Origin: CAZUZS01 sp964624795
GTDB lineage: Bacteria > Calditrichota > Calditrichia > RBG-13-44-9
Length of the DNA: 47,007 bases
Reading direction: 5' to 3'
Assembly: GCA_964624795.1 (NCBI GenBank)
Contig: CAZUZS010000034.1
Span: 1-47,007, forward strand
Made by a program: the position numbers and the translations under genes. A model generated the notes under the pieces. It saw only the letters and a program-made list of their open reading frames with translations, was not told the origin of the DNA and made no database searches. Shown in pieces: positions 36,023-45,500 of this stretch. The first letter of the stretch is position 1. The number at the start of each line of letters is the position of its first letter.

Positions 36023-36859
36023 ATGAAACCCGTTAATGAACAAACCATTCTAATCACCGGCTCCACGGACGGAATCGGCAAACTTGCGGCGCTGCGACTT
36101 GCCAGGAATGGTGCGCGTGTGTTGGTGCACGGTAGGAATAAAGAAAAGGTGGTGCGCGTCGCGCGAGAGATCAAGGAATCGATTTCCTCGGGAGAAGCAT
36201 CGGCGGCGAAAACAAAAATCGAAGGGCTTACCGCGGATTTCTCATCACTTGCGGAGGTGCGGCGTCTGGCAGACGAGGTGGTGGAAAAATATCCCCGCCT
36301 GGATGTGTTGATCAACAATGCCGGGGTGGGCTATACGGATCCCCGGTACAGCAAGGACGGCCACGAGCTTCGGTTTGCGGTGAACTATCTTGCGCCTTTC
36401 CTGCTCACGCAACTGCTTTTGCCGGTGCTGAAAAATACCACTCCAACGCGGATCGTAAATGTGAGTTCGGCGGGGCAGCATCCCATTAATTTTGATGATA
36501 TCATGCTCGAAAAGAATTTCGATTCGACCACTGCATATTCGCAAAGCAAACTTGCCCTTATCATGTTCACGTTTGAATTAGCCGAAAAACTCCAAGCGGA
36601 AAATATCACCGTCAACTGTTTGCACCCGGGGACTTATTTAGATACCAAAATGGTCAGGGATGCCGGCATATCACCGATGGGAAAACCGGAGAAGGGAGCA
36701 GAAGCAGAAGTATTTCTGGCGGTGTCGGAATCGCTCGAAGGAGTGACCGGGAAGTATTTTAACGTCATGGCGGAAGCAAGAGCAAATGCCCAAGCCTATG
36801 ACAAACAAGCGAGAGAACGCCTGTGGGAGCTGAGTATGGATCTTGCCGGTCTGAAATAA
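36023..36859 (+). CDS. Short-chain dehydrogenase/reductase (retinol dehydrogenase-like)
   Basis: The 278-residue Rossmann enzyme has cofactor motif TGSTDGIG (12-19), HGRN after the second strand favouring NADP, NNAG and the catalytic Ser in VSSAG with Tyr-x3-Lys in AYSQSKLA (Y about 172). The layout matches the retinol-dehydrogenase/WWOX-like SDR group with the C-terminal KMVRDAGIS loop. The substrate is not known. GGAG five bases before ATG sets the start. The gene stands alone between the RND operon and an oppositely oriented DUF2911 gene. Confidence 0.88.
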   Translation: MKPVNEQTILITGSTDGIGKLAALRLARNGARVLVHGRNKEKVVRVAREIKESISSGEASAAKTKIEGLTADFSSLAEVRRLADEVVEKYPRLDVLINNAGVGYTDPRYSKDGHELRFAVNYLAPFLLTQLLLPVLKNTTPTRIVNVSSAGQHPINFDDIMLEKNFDSTTAYSQSKLALIMFTFELAEKLQAENITVNCLHPGTYLDTKMVRDAGISPMGKPEKGAEAEVFLAVSESLEGVTGKYFNVMAEARANAQAYDKQARERLWELSMDLAGLK

Positions 36860-37040
36860 CGCGCGCGAAATTATCATGTTCGGTTAATATTCAAATCCTG
36901 CTAATATCAGCCTTCCGCATGTCCCGCTGGATACTGCAATTGTGATTTCTGGAATCCAGGCGCATTTGTTGTTGCCAAAGGCTCCGTTATCGCACCAGCG
37001 GTTTAGCTATTCCCGCGGTGGCAAAAGCATTTAATCCCGG

Positions 37041-37589
37041 TTATGAAGCTGCGGCAACTTTGAATGGAACTCTCAGTTTTTCCCATTCCAGAACGACATT
37101 TGAGTCTTCGATCACGAAGGTCATCTCTTCCACGGGTTCACCCGTTTCTGGCGTCACATCAACCCGAAGCACATCCTGACTTTTATCATATTTAAAAGCG
37201 CCCCACTGCTTTGCTACCTTGTTGAAAATGATGGTCCATTTGTCTTTGCCGGGAATGGTAAAAAGCGCATATTCCCCTTTGGCAAGTTTTTGGCCTTCAA
37301 TCAAGACATCTCCGCTGAATGAAATAGTGGTCGCCTCGTTGGCGCCTGTTCGCCAGACCTCACCGTAAGGCACCAGACCACCCCAGATTTGGCGGTCTTT
37401 CACCTTTGGCCGGCCATACTCCAGCACAATATCTATACCGTCGATGGTGCCCTCGGTTTTTCCGTTTTTGCTGACGCGATCGGCATCGTCGCCACGCTGG
37501 GCCATAAGTGGCGGCGTTGTCAACAGTCCTGCGAAGCAGACCACCAGAAGCAGTGGCAGAAACCTGGACCAATTTTGTATGATACGCAT
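37041..37589 (-). CDS. Secreted DUF2911 domain protein
   Basis: This 182-residue protein has a signal peptide (residues 1-31, ending PPLMAQ). The DUF2911 hallmark is IWGGLVPYGEVWRTGANEATTISF (about 68-91), followed by GKDKWTIIFNK and the C-terminal WEKLRVPFKV. DUF2911 proteins are common secreted proteins in Bacteroidota and relatives and have no assigned function. AAAGGAG six bases before ATG gives a clear start. It is convergent with the SDR gene and has no operon partner. No terminator hairpin is obvious in the 180 bases between them. Confidence 0.9.
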   Translation of the reverse strand: MRIIQNWSRFLPLLLVVCFAGLLTTPPLMAQRGDDADRVSKNGKTEGTIDGIDIVLEYGRPKVKDRQIWGGLVPYGEVWRTGANEATTISFSGDVLIEGQKLAKGEYALFTIPGKDKWTIIFNKVAKQWGAFKYDKSQDVLRVDVTPETGEPVEEMTFVIEDSNVVLEWEKLRVPFKVAAAS

Positions 37590-37992
37590 ATTGAACTCCT
37601 TTCCGGGTTAAATCTGTTTTAAAAGATTAAACATTCTGGCTTCCCCTTGATTTGGAATAAGGGAGCGGATATCGCTCCACAGATTGGTCCAATATGCAAA
37701 GGTTCCAGGCGAAATTCAAGAAAATCCGGTGGTGTGATTAAATCAATTGCAAGATTTGAAGGTATCTGCATCCTAATGAAGAAGGAAATGAAAGCGTCAA
37801 ATTTTGTCCCTCTATTCTCGTTTTGGCGATTTCCATCGCTTTGCGATTGGAACAGCCTGCTACTTCGTTGCCTGGAACACGGACGATAGGCGAGTGTTCA
37901 CCAAACAATCTCTTTTGTTTGAATTCGGTAATTTAATATCTTTGCTGGGTTAGCAAGAAAATCAAATCATGAAAATTGGGGAGAAAAAAGAT
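37590..37992. other. Intergenic region between DUF2911 and RpiB-like genes
   Basis: About 400 bases between divergent genes. An 80-codon open frame at 37647 has no ribosome site and no protein-like composition. I see no other structure. Confidence 0.5.
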
Positions 37993-38481
37993 ATGAAAAT
38001 CGCAGTGGGAAGTGACATGAAAACTCATCTGACCGAAACAGTGGTCGATGAACTAAAGAAAATGGGGCACGAAGTCGAAGTATTTGGTGCGCTGGTAAAG
38101 GAGCCGGCCATGTGGTCGAAGGTCGCCGTGGAAGTCGCGGAAAAAGTCTCGTCCGGGGAATTCGATCAGGCGGTGCTATTTTGCTGGACGGGAACCGGCA
38201 TCAGCCTGGCGGCAAACAAAGTTCCCGGAATTCGCGCAGCACTATGCAGTGATGCGGAAACCGCCAGCGGTGCGCGAAAATGGAACGATGCCAATGTGCT
38301 GGCGATGAGCCTGAGGGCGGTTTCGGAGCAGATTGCCAAGGAAATTTTGGATGCCTGGTTCAGTACCTCACCGAGCACGGACCCGATCGATGTTGCCTGT
38401 CTTGACTATTTGAAAGAGGCGGAAGACAGACACATGGTTGTGGCGGGGAATGCAAAAAATATGAGGCGAAAAAGCCAGTAA
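37993..38481 (+). CDS. RpiB/LacA/LacB-fold protein with altered active site
   Basis: The protein is 162 residues when started at ATG 37993 with GGGGAG nine bases upstream. An earlier in-frame ATG at 37969 has no ribosome site. The fold is clear from IAVGSDMKTHLTETVVDEL, LFCWTGTGISLAANKVPGIRAALC and WNDANVLAMSLR, which align with E. coli RpiB. Of the RpiB catalytic residues, the Cys of CGTG is kept (CWTGTG). However, H10 of SDH is Met, the Tyr-Pro motif is absent, and the His of RQHND is Trp (RKWND). It may be an isomerase acting on another substrate rather than ribose-5-phosphate isomerase B. Confidence 0.85.
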   Translation: MKIAVGSDMKTHLTETVVDELKKMGHEVEVFGALVKEPAMWSKVAVEVAEKVSSGEFDQAVLFCWTGTGISLAANKVPGIRAALCSDAETASGARKWNDANVLAMSLRAVSEQIAKEILDAWFSTSPSTDPIDVACLDYLKEAEDRHMVVAGNAKNMRRKSQ

Positions 38482-38556
38482 TATGGCAAGCTATTTTGAT
38501 ATCAAGCCGCTGATGTCGGAGGCGGCATAAAGGTTACCTTCGAATCAGCAAACAGA

Positions 38557-38572
38557 ATTCGAATCTAAATTT
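38557..38572 (+). repeat. Direct repeat copy 1
   Basis: ATTCGAATCTAAATTT, identical to 38804-38819. Contains the palindrome TTCGAA. Confidence 0.7.
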
Positions 38573-38803
38573 TGAAGCAAAAAAGCAGGCATCTTGGCAG
38601 ATGGTGGAAATTCCGCGGTGCTGATATTGATGTCCTTTTGATTAAAAAAATCTAATGGCACATGAACTTTTTGAACAGCAAAAAGAGGAGACGAATGGCA
38701 GCGACAGGGAATCGTGGCAAAGCGCTTCTGCATTGTGCTTGAACGGGGAATTCCCCAGCGCCTTTTTCGTCTGAATGGTTCAAGCCATATTTCCAAATAA
38801 AAT

Positions 38804-38819
38804 ATTCGAATCTAAATTT
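38804..38819 (+). repeat. Direct repeat copy 2
   Basis: Second identical copy of the 16-base sequence at 38557, about 80 bases from tRNA-Phe. Confidence 0.7.
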
Positions 38820-38862
38820 GTTTTGTGGGTTGCAACATGCGATACATAATGCAAGATTATGT

Positions 38863-38895
38863 AAAAAGCCGGCGACGTGCACCCACCGGCCTTTT
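38863..38895 (-). terminator. Terminator after tRNA-Phe
   Basis: On the minus strand AAAAGGCCGG and CCGGCTTTTT form a hairpin with one bulged G, ending in a T run, four bases after the tRNA. Confidence 0.65.
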
Positions 38896-38898
38896 AAG

Positions 38899-38971
<73 letters not shown>

Positions 38972-39315
38972 GGATATTTTCGGACAAAAATTTAATATCA
39001 CCCTCTGAGCAAATCAATACTTTTTTCAATTGGTTATTTGTTGAAAATATTAACGTAAGATTATGGAGAAAATACGCAAATTTGTGAATCGCCCCTTATT
39101 TGATAACTCTGCCCACTGCCGAAAAATGGGACGTTCCGGTGAGTAAAATAGCGAATTTATGATCATCTAAGTCACCAAATTTAGATCGCCATAAAATTTA
39201 AGAACTCTAAGTAAGATTGTCCGATAATTTGTAATATTCCGAGATGCATTAATTTTGAACCCTTTGAATTATTGGACTCGATTTGTTATATTTCATCTGA
39301 ATTGGAGCTTCTATT
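38972..39315. other. Intergenic region before the DUF362 gene
   Basis: About 340 A+T-rich bases between divergent tRNA-Phe and the DUF362 gene. No gene is seen. Contains the candidate promoter noted at 39263. Confidence 0.5.
39263..39294 (+). promoter_or_regulatory. Candidate Bacteroidota-type promoter for DUF362-AmrS-AmrB cassette
   Basis: TTTG at 39263-39266 and TATATTTC at 39287-39294, 20 bases apart, nearly match the Bacteroidota consensus TTTG-N19-TAnnTTTG. Transcription would start near 39301, giving a leader of about 15 bases that still includes GGAG. Confidence 0.35.
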
Positions 39316-40305
39316 ATGAATCGGCGTGAATTTTTATTCAGAAGCATAGCCGCCGGTGCAGGATTTACCTTCCTGCATTCGATGTTTTCTCATAAAACAA
39401 AACTCTCGGGCAAAGGTTCAGGGTCGTCCGTTGTGCAAATAACCGACCCGTTTATGCGGGATGGAAATGATCTTGATGAAAAAAAACTGGGCAAAATATT
39501 GGATGAGGGACTGTCCTCTTTGTACAATTCCGCAAGCCCCGGAGAAGTAATGCGGAATCTCTTTTCCCCCGAAGATGTAATTGGCTTAAAAGTGAATACG
39601 CTTTCCGGGCCGAGAGGGAGTACGCATCGCGAATTGGTCGGGGTCATAATTGATAAACTATTGGCGGTTGGCTTGCCACCAGGGAACATCATTATCTGGG
39701 ACCGCTCCAATGATGATCTGGAGGGGGCGGGATACCGGATTAATATGGACAATCGGAAAAAAGTTCGCTGTTTCGGGAACGATTATGCCGGTTATGATAA
39801 AAGGCTCTATTTGAACGGATCAATCGGCAGCCTTCTCAGCCGGACTGTCACCGATGTCTGCTCGGCCATTATTAATATTCCGGTTTTGAAAGATCATGGA
39901 ATTGTGGGCGTGTCTCTATCCATGAAAAATTATTTTGGTGCTATTCACAACCCAAATAAATACCACGACAATCATGGTGATCCATACATCGCCGATTTAT
40001 TCGAGTTGCCGATAATTCGCCGAAAAACCCGACTGATTATCTGCGATGCCCTGGACGCGCAATATGAGGGGGGACCGCCTTTCAAGCCGCAATGGAATTG
40101 GCCCATGAACAGCCTGCTAATGGCCTTTGATGGCGTGGCGCTGGATCGGGTGGGATGGGAGATTATCGAAAAAAAGAGAATGGAGAACGGCTTTGGCTCT
40201 CTGGAGAGCGCCGGGCGAAAGCCGCAATATATTCTGACCGCCGGACAGAAGAACCTGGGACAGAGCGATTTGGCCAATATCAGATGGCAAAAGGTAGAGG
40301 CTTGA
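39316..40305 (+). CDS. DUF362 domain protein with Tat signal
   Basis: The 329-residue protein begins MNRREFLFRSIAAGAG, a twin-arginine leader followed by a hydrophobic stretch, so folded export is predicted. The DUF362 core is recognisable from IGLKVNTLSGPRGSTHRELV, PPGNIIIWDRSNDDL and SAIINIPVLKDHGIVGVSLSMKNYFG. DUF362 proteins are often Tat-exported and sometimes carry iron-sulfur centres. I see no ferredoxin-type cysteine cluster here. Function is unknown. The AmrS gene starts four bases after its stop, so they are co-translated. GGAG eight bases before ATG sets the start. Confidence 0.87.
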   Translation: MNRREFLFRSIAAGAGFTFLHSMFSHKTKLSGKGSGSSVVQITDPFMRDGNDLDEKKLGKILDEGLSSLYNSASPGEVMRNLFSPEDVIGLKVNTLSGPRGSTHRELVGVIIDKLLAVGLPPGNIIIWDRSNDDLEGAGYRINMDNRKKVRCFGNDYAGYDKRLYLNGSIGSLLSRTVTDVCSAIINIPVLKDHGIVGVSLSMKNYFGAIHNPNKYHDNHGDPYIADLFELPIIRRKTRLIICDALDAQYEGGPPFKPQWNWPMNSLLMAFDGVALDRVGWEIIEKKRMENGFGSLESAGRKPQYILTAGQKNLGQSDLANIRWQKVEA

Positions 40306-40309
40306 TCTG

Positions 40310-41452
40310 ATGCGGCGTTCATTGCAGATAAGCAGACGGCAATTCGTTACTGGTTGTGGATTTTTTAGCGGATCAATGCTGTTGAATAGTGTTGTAGGAA
40401 GCGCTAACTTGTTGCAAGGCAATTCAGACGGTACCGACTGGCATCGATTCGAGGCACGGTGGTATGAAAAATCTCCCTATAAAAAAGTAAAATGCAAATT
40501 ATGTCCCCGTGAATGCGTTGTGGATGACCTCGAGCGGGGATATTGCGGGGTGCGCGAGAACTGGGATGGGATTTACTACTCTTTGGTTTATTCCAGGCCG
40601 TGTACCTATCATATCGATCCTATCGAGAAAAAGCCGCTTTTCCATTTTCTGCCGGGAACGGAGGCATTTTCTATTGCCACAGTGGGATGCAACGTAAATT
40701 GCAAATTTTGTCAAAATTGGCAAATCTCCCAGATTCGTCCCGAGCAGGCACAAAGCTTTGATCTGCCGCCCGAAAAGGTAGCAAATCTTGCGAAGTCGGA
40801 AAAAACCCCTTCCATCGCTTACACCTATTCCGAGCCGGTGGTCTTTTCAGAATATATGATGGACACCGCAATTGCCGGCAATCGCGAAGGCATTAAAAGT
40901 GTAATGATCAGCAACGGCTATATTCAGGAACAGCCGATGAGGGATTTGGCAGAAGTTCTGGCAGCCGTGAAAATCGATCTAAAGGCCTTCACAGAAAAGT
41001 ATTACAAGGATGTTGTAGTCGGGGAATTAAAACCGGTACTGGATACCCTGGTTTTACTGAAAAAACTCGATATCTGGACTGAGATAGTCTACCTCGTTGT
41101 CCCCACCCTTAATGATGGTGACCGTGAATTTCGTGAGCTTGCCAATTGGGCCGTTCAATATCTGGGCAAAGAAGTCCCAATTCACTTTACGCGATTCCAT
41201 CCCCAGTATAAGCTTCAAAACCTGCCACCCACGCCCCAAAAAACTCTTGAGCGTGCGAGACAGATCGCCCTTGCCGCAGGGCTTCATTATATATATATCG
41301 GAAATATTCCCGGACATGAAGGAGAGCACACCTATTGCCCCGGATGCAAAAAACGTTTAATTCGCAGGCGCGGATTCCTGGTGGAAGAGAATCTTATCGC
41401 TAGTGGCGGGTGCCCTTTTTGCGGGCAAAAAATACCCGGAGTTTGGGCCTAA
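40310..41452 (+). CDS. amrS: AmmeMemoRadiSam system radical SAM enzyme (AmrS) with Tat-like leader
   Basis: The 380-residue radical SAM protein carries CxxxCxxC in GCNVNCKFCQNW (about 126-137), which binds the 4Fe-4S cluster that cleaves S-adenosylmethionine. An N-terminal cysteine block CKLCPRECVVDD...YCGVREN and a C-terminal block CPGCKKRL...GGCPFCGQKIPGVW are typical of AmrS, a relative of pyruvate-formate-lyase-activating enzymes with no known substrate. The N-terminus ISRRQFVTGCGFFSGSMLL resembles a Tat signal, unexpected for an enzyme needing SAM and a cytoplasmic reductant. Directly followed by the Memo-like gene. Family certain, export only predicted. Confidence 0.92.
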   Translation: MRRSLQISRRQFVTGCGFFSGSMLLNSVVGSANLLQGNSDGTDWHRFEARWYEKSPYKKVKCKLCPRECVVDDLERGYCGVRENWDGIYYSLVYSRPCTYHIDPIEKKPLFHFLPGTEAFSIATVGCNVNCKFCQNWQISQIRPEQAQSFDLPPEKVANLAKSEKTPSIAYTYSEPVVFSEYMMDTAIAGNREGIKSVMISNGYIQEQPMRDLAEVLAAVKIDLKAFTEKYYKDVVVGELKPVLDTLVLLKKLDIWTEIVYLVVPTLNDGDREFRELANWAVQYLGKEVPIHFTRFHPQYKLQNLPPTPQKTLERARQIALAAGLHYIYIGNIPGHEGEHTYCPGCKKRLIRRRGFLVEENLIASGGCPFCGQKIPGVWA

Positions 41453-41600
41453 TTCGTAGCATGAACTGCATTTCAGAAAAGAAGGCTGCAATTCTTCGCG
41501 ATTTCCAAAATCTGATGCCAACGGATTTTTCATGTTTCCGATTTTCACAATTGAGGATTATCTATATTTTGAACTTGGCTTAACATAAAGGAAAAATAAA

Positions 41601-42509
41601 ATGAGGTGTGTTATTAAGGAGGTGATATTAATGCTGTTTTTGATCTCTTCCTTTGCGGGCGCTCAAACAAATGACGAAGTGCGGGAACCGGCTGTCGCAG
41701 GAATGTTTTATCCGCGAAATGCAAAAAAATTGACTGCAATGATCGATGAGTACCTGGCGCCAACCGAAAAGGTTATTACTGGCGAGATTGGCGGTTTGGT
41801 TGCCCCACATGCGGGATATATTTACTCCGGGCCGGTTGCTGCATGGTCTTACGAGCAAATATCCGGGAACAGCTATGATGTGGTGGTGATCCTCGCTCCT
41901 TCCCATTATGAAAATTTTCAAGGCGTTTCTATTTTCCCCGGCAAATATTATGAAACCCCGCTGGGTAAAATTGCTGTGGACCAGGATCTGGCGATCCGGC
42001 TTTCACAGGCATCCCCGGATATCCATCTCTCGGAGCAGGGCCACCATCCCGGATATTCCGGCAGGGGCGAACATTCACTGGAAGTTCAATTGCCATTCCT
42101 GCAGAAGGTCCTCGGATATTTTGAAATCATTCCCATCATAATGGCAGATCAATCCTGGGAAAATGATAAAATGCTGGGAGATGCGCTTGCGGAAACGCTG
42201 AAAGATAAGAACGCCCTGATCGTTGCCTCATCTGATTTGTCTCATTATCATTCATATTCAGAGGCCCGGGAGCTGGATAAGTTGTTGATTGGTTTGTTCA
42301 ATTCATTTGACTATGAAAAAATCGTCAGGGAATGTGAATCGAGAAAGGTAGAAGCCTGTGGCTACGGGCCAATCGTTACGATGATGTACGCCTGCGCCAG
42401 GCTCGGATATAAGAAAAGCAAAGTTGTGAATTATGCTACTTCCGGTGATGTCCCTGCCGGGGAAAAGTCGCAGGTCGTGGGATACCTGGGCGGCGTTGTA
42501 TACAAATAA
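41601..42509 (+). CDS. amrB: AmmeMemoRadiSam system protein B (Memo-like)
   Basis: The 302-residue Memo/LigB-fold protein shows VREPAVAGMFYPRN, LVAPHAGYIYSGPVAAWSYEQI, LAPSHYENF, GRGEHSLEVQLPFLQ, SSDLSHYH and CGYGPIVTMMYA. The conserved histidines line the Memo pocket, which in human Memo binds copper. From the first ATG the N-terminus MRCVIKEVILMLFLISSFAG reads as a signal peptide ending AGA|QT. From the ATG at 41631, which has the far better ribosome site, it would be 292 residues with a shortened hydrophobic start. The third member of the system, AMMECR1 (AmrA), is not adjacent. The kinase gene follows after 31 bases. Confidence 0.9.
   Translation: MRCVIKEVILMLFLISSFAGAQTNDEVREPAVAGMFYPRNAKKLTAMIDEYLAPTEKVITGEIGGLVAPHAGYIYSGPVAAWSYEQISGNSYDVVVILAPSHYENFQGVSIFPGKYYETPLGKIAVDQDLAIRLSQASPDIHLSEQGHHPGYSGRGEHSLEVQLPFLQKVLGYFEIIPIIMADQSWENDKMLGDALAETLKDKNALIVASSDLSHYHSYSEARELDKLLIGLFNSFDYEKIVRECESRKVEACGYGPIVTMMYACARLGYKKSKVVNYATSGDVPAGEKSQVVGYLGGVVYK
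41616..41630 (+). promoter_or_regulatory. Near-perfect Shine-Dalgarno inside the 5' end of the Memo-like gene
   Basis: AAGGAGGTGAT (41616-41626) is a full match to the 16S rRNA 3' end, eight bases (from GGAGG) before an in-frame ATG at 41631. It favours that start over the ATG at 41601. Confidence 0.6.
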
Positions 42510-42540
42510 TGCATAAGGGAAGTGGGTTTTTGAGGAGACT

Positions 42541-45500
42541 ATGGAAGGAAAAACAATAGGCCAGTTTCACATTCTTCGTGAAATAGGTCGCGGCGGGATG
42601 GGTGTTGTTTATCTTGCTGAGGATAAACGTCTTCATCGCAAAGTGGCCTTAAAGTTCCTCAAAGATGAAGGTGTGGACAAGGACAAGATTTTGCGGGAGG
42701 CACGTCTAACCGTTCGGGTAAACCATCCCGGCGTTGTGACAATCTATGATGTGGTCGACAGCCCGTATGGCACCTTCATTGTCATGGAATATGTGGAAGG
42801 CGACTCGCTGGCCCATTTTCTCACCACGCATCGCGTTGATATCCCTTTTGCGCGACGCCTTATCCATGAAATTCTTGATATTCTGGTGGCAGCCCACCAG
42901 CACAATCTCATCCATGGCGATCTGAAACCAAACAATATTGTGATTACCCCTGAAGGGAAGCCCAAATTGTTAGATTTTGGGCTGTCGATGATATATGCTT
43001 CAAAAACCGAACGATCTTTGCTGTCCGGAACCTTCCCATATATTGCGCCAGAACAGATAATTGGATCTCCAATATCCGAATCAACAGATCTTTACGCTTT
43101 GGGCATGATTTTTTACCAACTCGTTACCGGCAAACTCCCATTTCAAAATGAGAACCAGGCAGCCCAAATATATGCTATCATGCACAAGATGCCAATTCCG
43201 CCTTCTCAATTGAAGAAAGACCTGACACCTGATCTTGACAAAATAATAATGGAGTGCCTGCAAAAGGAGCCCACGGCAAGATTTGTATCCGCAAAAACGC
43301 TTCAGGCGGCTGTAGATTCAATCGAATTGGGTTCCACCCGCGAAAGATCCGGAATCTACGCCCGACTTTTGTGGATAAATATTTTTGTATTTCTCATCAT
43401 TTTTGGGTCAATATTTTACCTGTTCCGGGAGATGAACAGCAATCCACTTCATGTCCAAACCATAGAAGAGATCCAGTTTCCTAAAACCGTTCGATTGAAT
43501 ATCGAATATGAAATGGATAAAGAAACTCGCATGGACAGGCAAACCCAGTTATTGGGCTTTATTGAGCTTGTGCAGGAACGGCTGGAACGCAATCCGGCGG
43601 TCCACATTGTTTCCAGGAAATCGATTTTGGGAGCAGATCAGGATGTTGTCGAAACCGCGGAGAAGGTCGACTACACTATTAATTTTCGTTTCTCAGAGAT
43701 TGGCAAAAAGGCCAAACTCGGTTACTTCGTAACCGAAAAAGATGGAAAGCCTGCATACCAGTCGTCGCTTGCCTGGAACAACTTTGATGGAATTTTCTGG
43801 CTTAGCACACAATTTCTTTCTCAGTTTCTCAAGATTGTTCTGGACAAAGATGTCGTCCTGGATGAACCGGAAACCGACATTCGCAATAATTTGAATGCTT
43901 ATCGCTATTTCGCCCACGGACTTTATCATTTTAAGGAAAAGAATTACGACATGGCAGTCCAACGATTTGACGAAGCTCTGAAGGTAAATCCGTTCTTTTC
44001 CCAGGCACATTATTATAAAGGGATGTCTTTGTTCCGCAAGAATCTTTATCAGCAAGCGTTAACCGAATTTTATAGTGCTTTGCCCGAGATTTCGAAACAG
44101 AGCCTGATTGACTGGCAGGTTATTTTTGATGACACAATGCCCCGTCTGCATGAAATTTTGCCGATTCAGGCGGAGGGTCCGCAAACTTCAGAGACATTTT
44201 ATATTTCAAGTCGAGGAACTAATAATATTAAAATATTTAATCCTGAATCCCGGGGAATATTCGAGATAACGCCTCCCGGAGAATTTAAGAATTTTGTGAT
44301 TGAGACGGTATTCTCTTATAAAAATAGTTATGTTTTTGTTCTGTTTTTCAAAATAAATAAATGTCATCGGGTTGCTATCTACCATGCTAAAAATCAAAAA
44401 TGGGAAACCACGAAAGAGATAAATTATCGTTCTCAGGTTTACAATTTACCCTATCTTTATTATGTAGATAAGGATAATAACCGGATCATAAAATTTGATA
44501 TGACGAATCTGAGCATGGTGGCATCTGTAGCATTTCCCGATTCGGGATATGGCTCGACCATAAACCTAAGGGTGACGTCCGATAAAAGCAAAGTAATTGC
44601 TCTTGCTCCTTCGGATATTTGCCTGGTGGATTTTGATAATCATAAATTACAGTTTTTATCGGAAAAGGTGTCGGATATTACCCCGACTCAAAGAAGCCGG
44701 CACATTTGCGGTGATTTTATTTTGTTGTCACCGAATGATTCAATGCTGTGCCTTTATAATACAGCAAAATTAGAGAAAATTGGTGACTTGCCTCTTGGTA
44801 AATTCGAACGAATTGGTTTTGCCGGGCCTACTAGCAGTACACTTGCGATTGATGGAAACAGGGAAAGGTTTTATGCTATTCAACCGGATACCTTTCTTTC
44901 TGTTTTCAGCACACATCAGGAATCTGAACCCGTTTGTATTGCCCGATTTCCATTAAATCAAATCGAAGGGAACCTGACGGTTTATGAAACTCGTCGCTTC
45001 ACTTCCCAGGAATATGATAAAGATTTTCTGGCATACGACAAACAGATGGGAGTGATATGGATTTTCGATTATGCGCGCCCGGAAAGCTGCAAGGCTATCA
45101 GAACCGGCCAGGAAATAAAGAAAATATTATTCAACGCAAAAGATTTGATAGTAGTACGAACCGCTCTTTCCGTTGTGGCCTATGATAAATCTTCCGGCGA
45201 TATTCTTTGGGAATTGTCAGGCACCTTCACTCTCAGGCACATTATGCAGGATAAAAAACATTTATTGATTTTTGTTGATATGGCTAATAATAGAATAGCT
45301 TTTTATCAGTATTATGCCAGGAGATTCGCCGAATATTACCAGGCTACTTCACCCCGAAATGTGATGACTACATTGGCGGGAGATCATTTGTACTTTTTTG
45401 AAAACCATATGCTTCAGGGCCTGAATCTCAATACTGTTCTGCAGCGAAATCCGACGCAACTTGTGAATATCTATCATAGAATAGCAGAATGCTATTTTGA

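Larger units (their letters stand above)
38482..38862. other. Intergenic region with 16-base direct repeat
   Basis: The region holds two identical copies of ATTCGAATCTAAATTT (38557-38572 and 38804-38819), 247 bases apart, and a 15-codon open frame right after the RpiB-like stop. No gene is supported. Confidence 0.5.

Noticed and set aside
37647..37889. 80-codon open frame upstream of the RpiB-like gene
   Set aside because: No ribosome site, no domain pattern, and a position where a promoter is expected.
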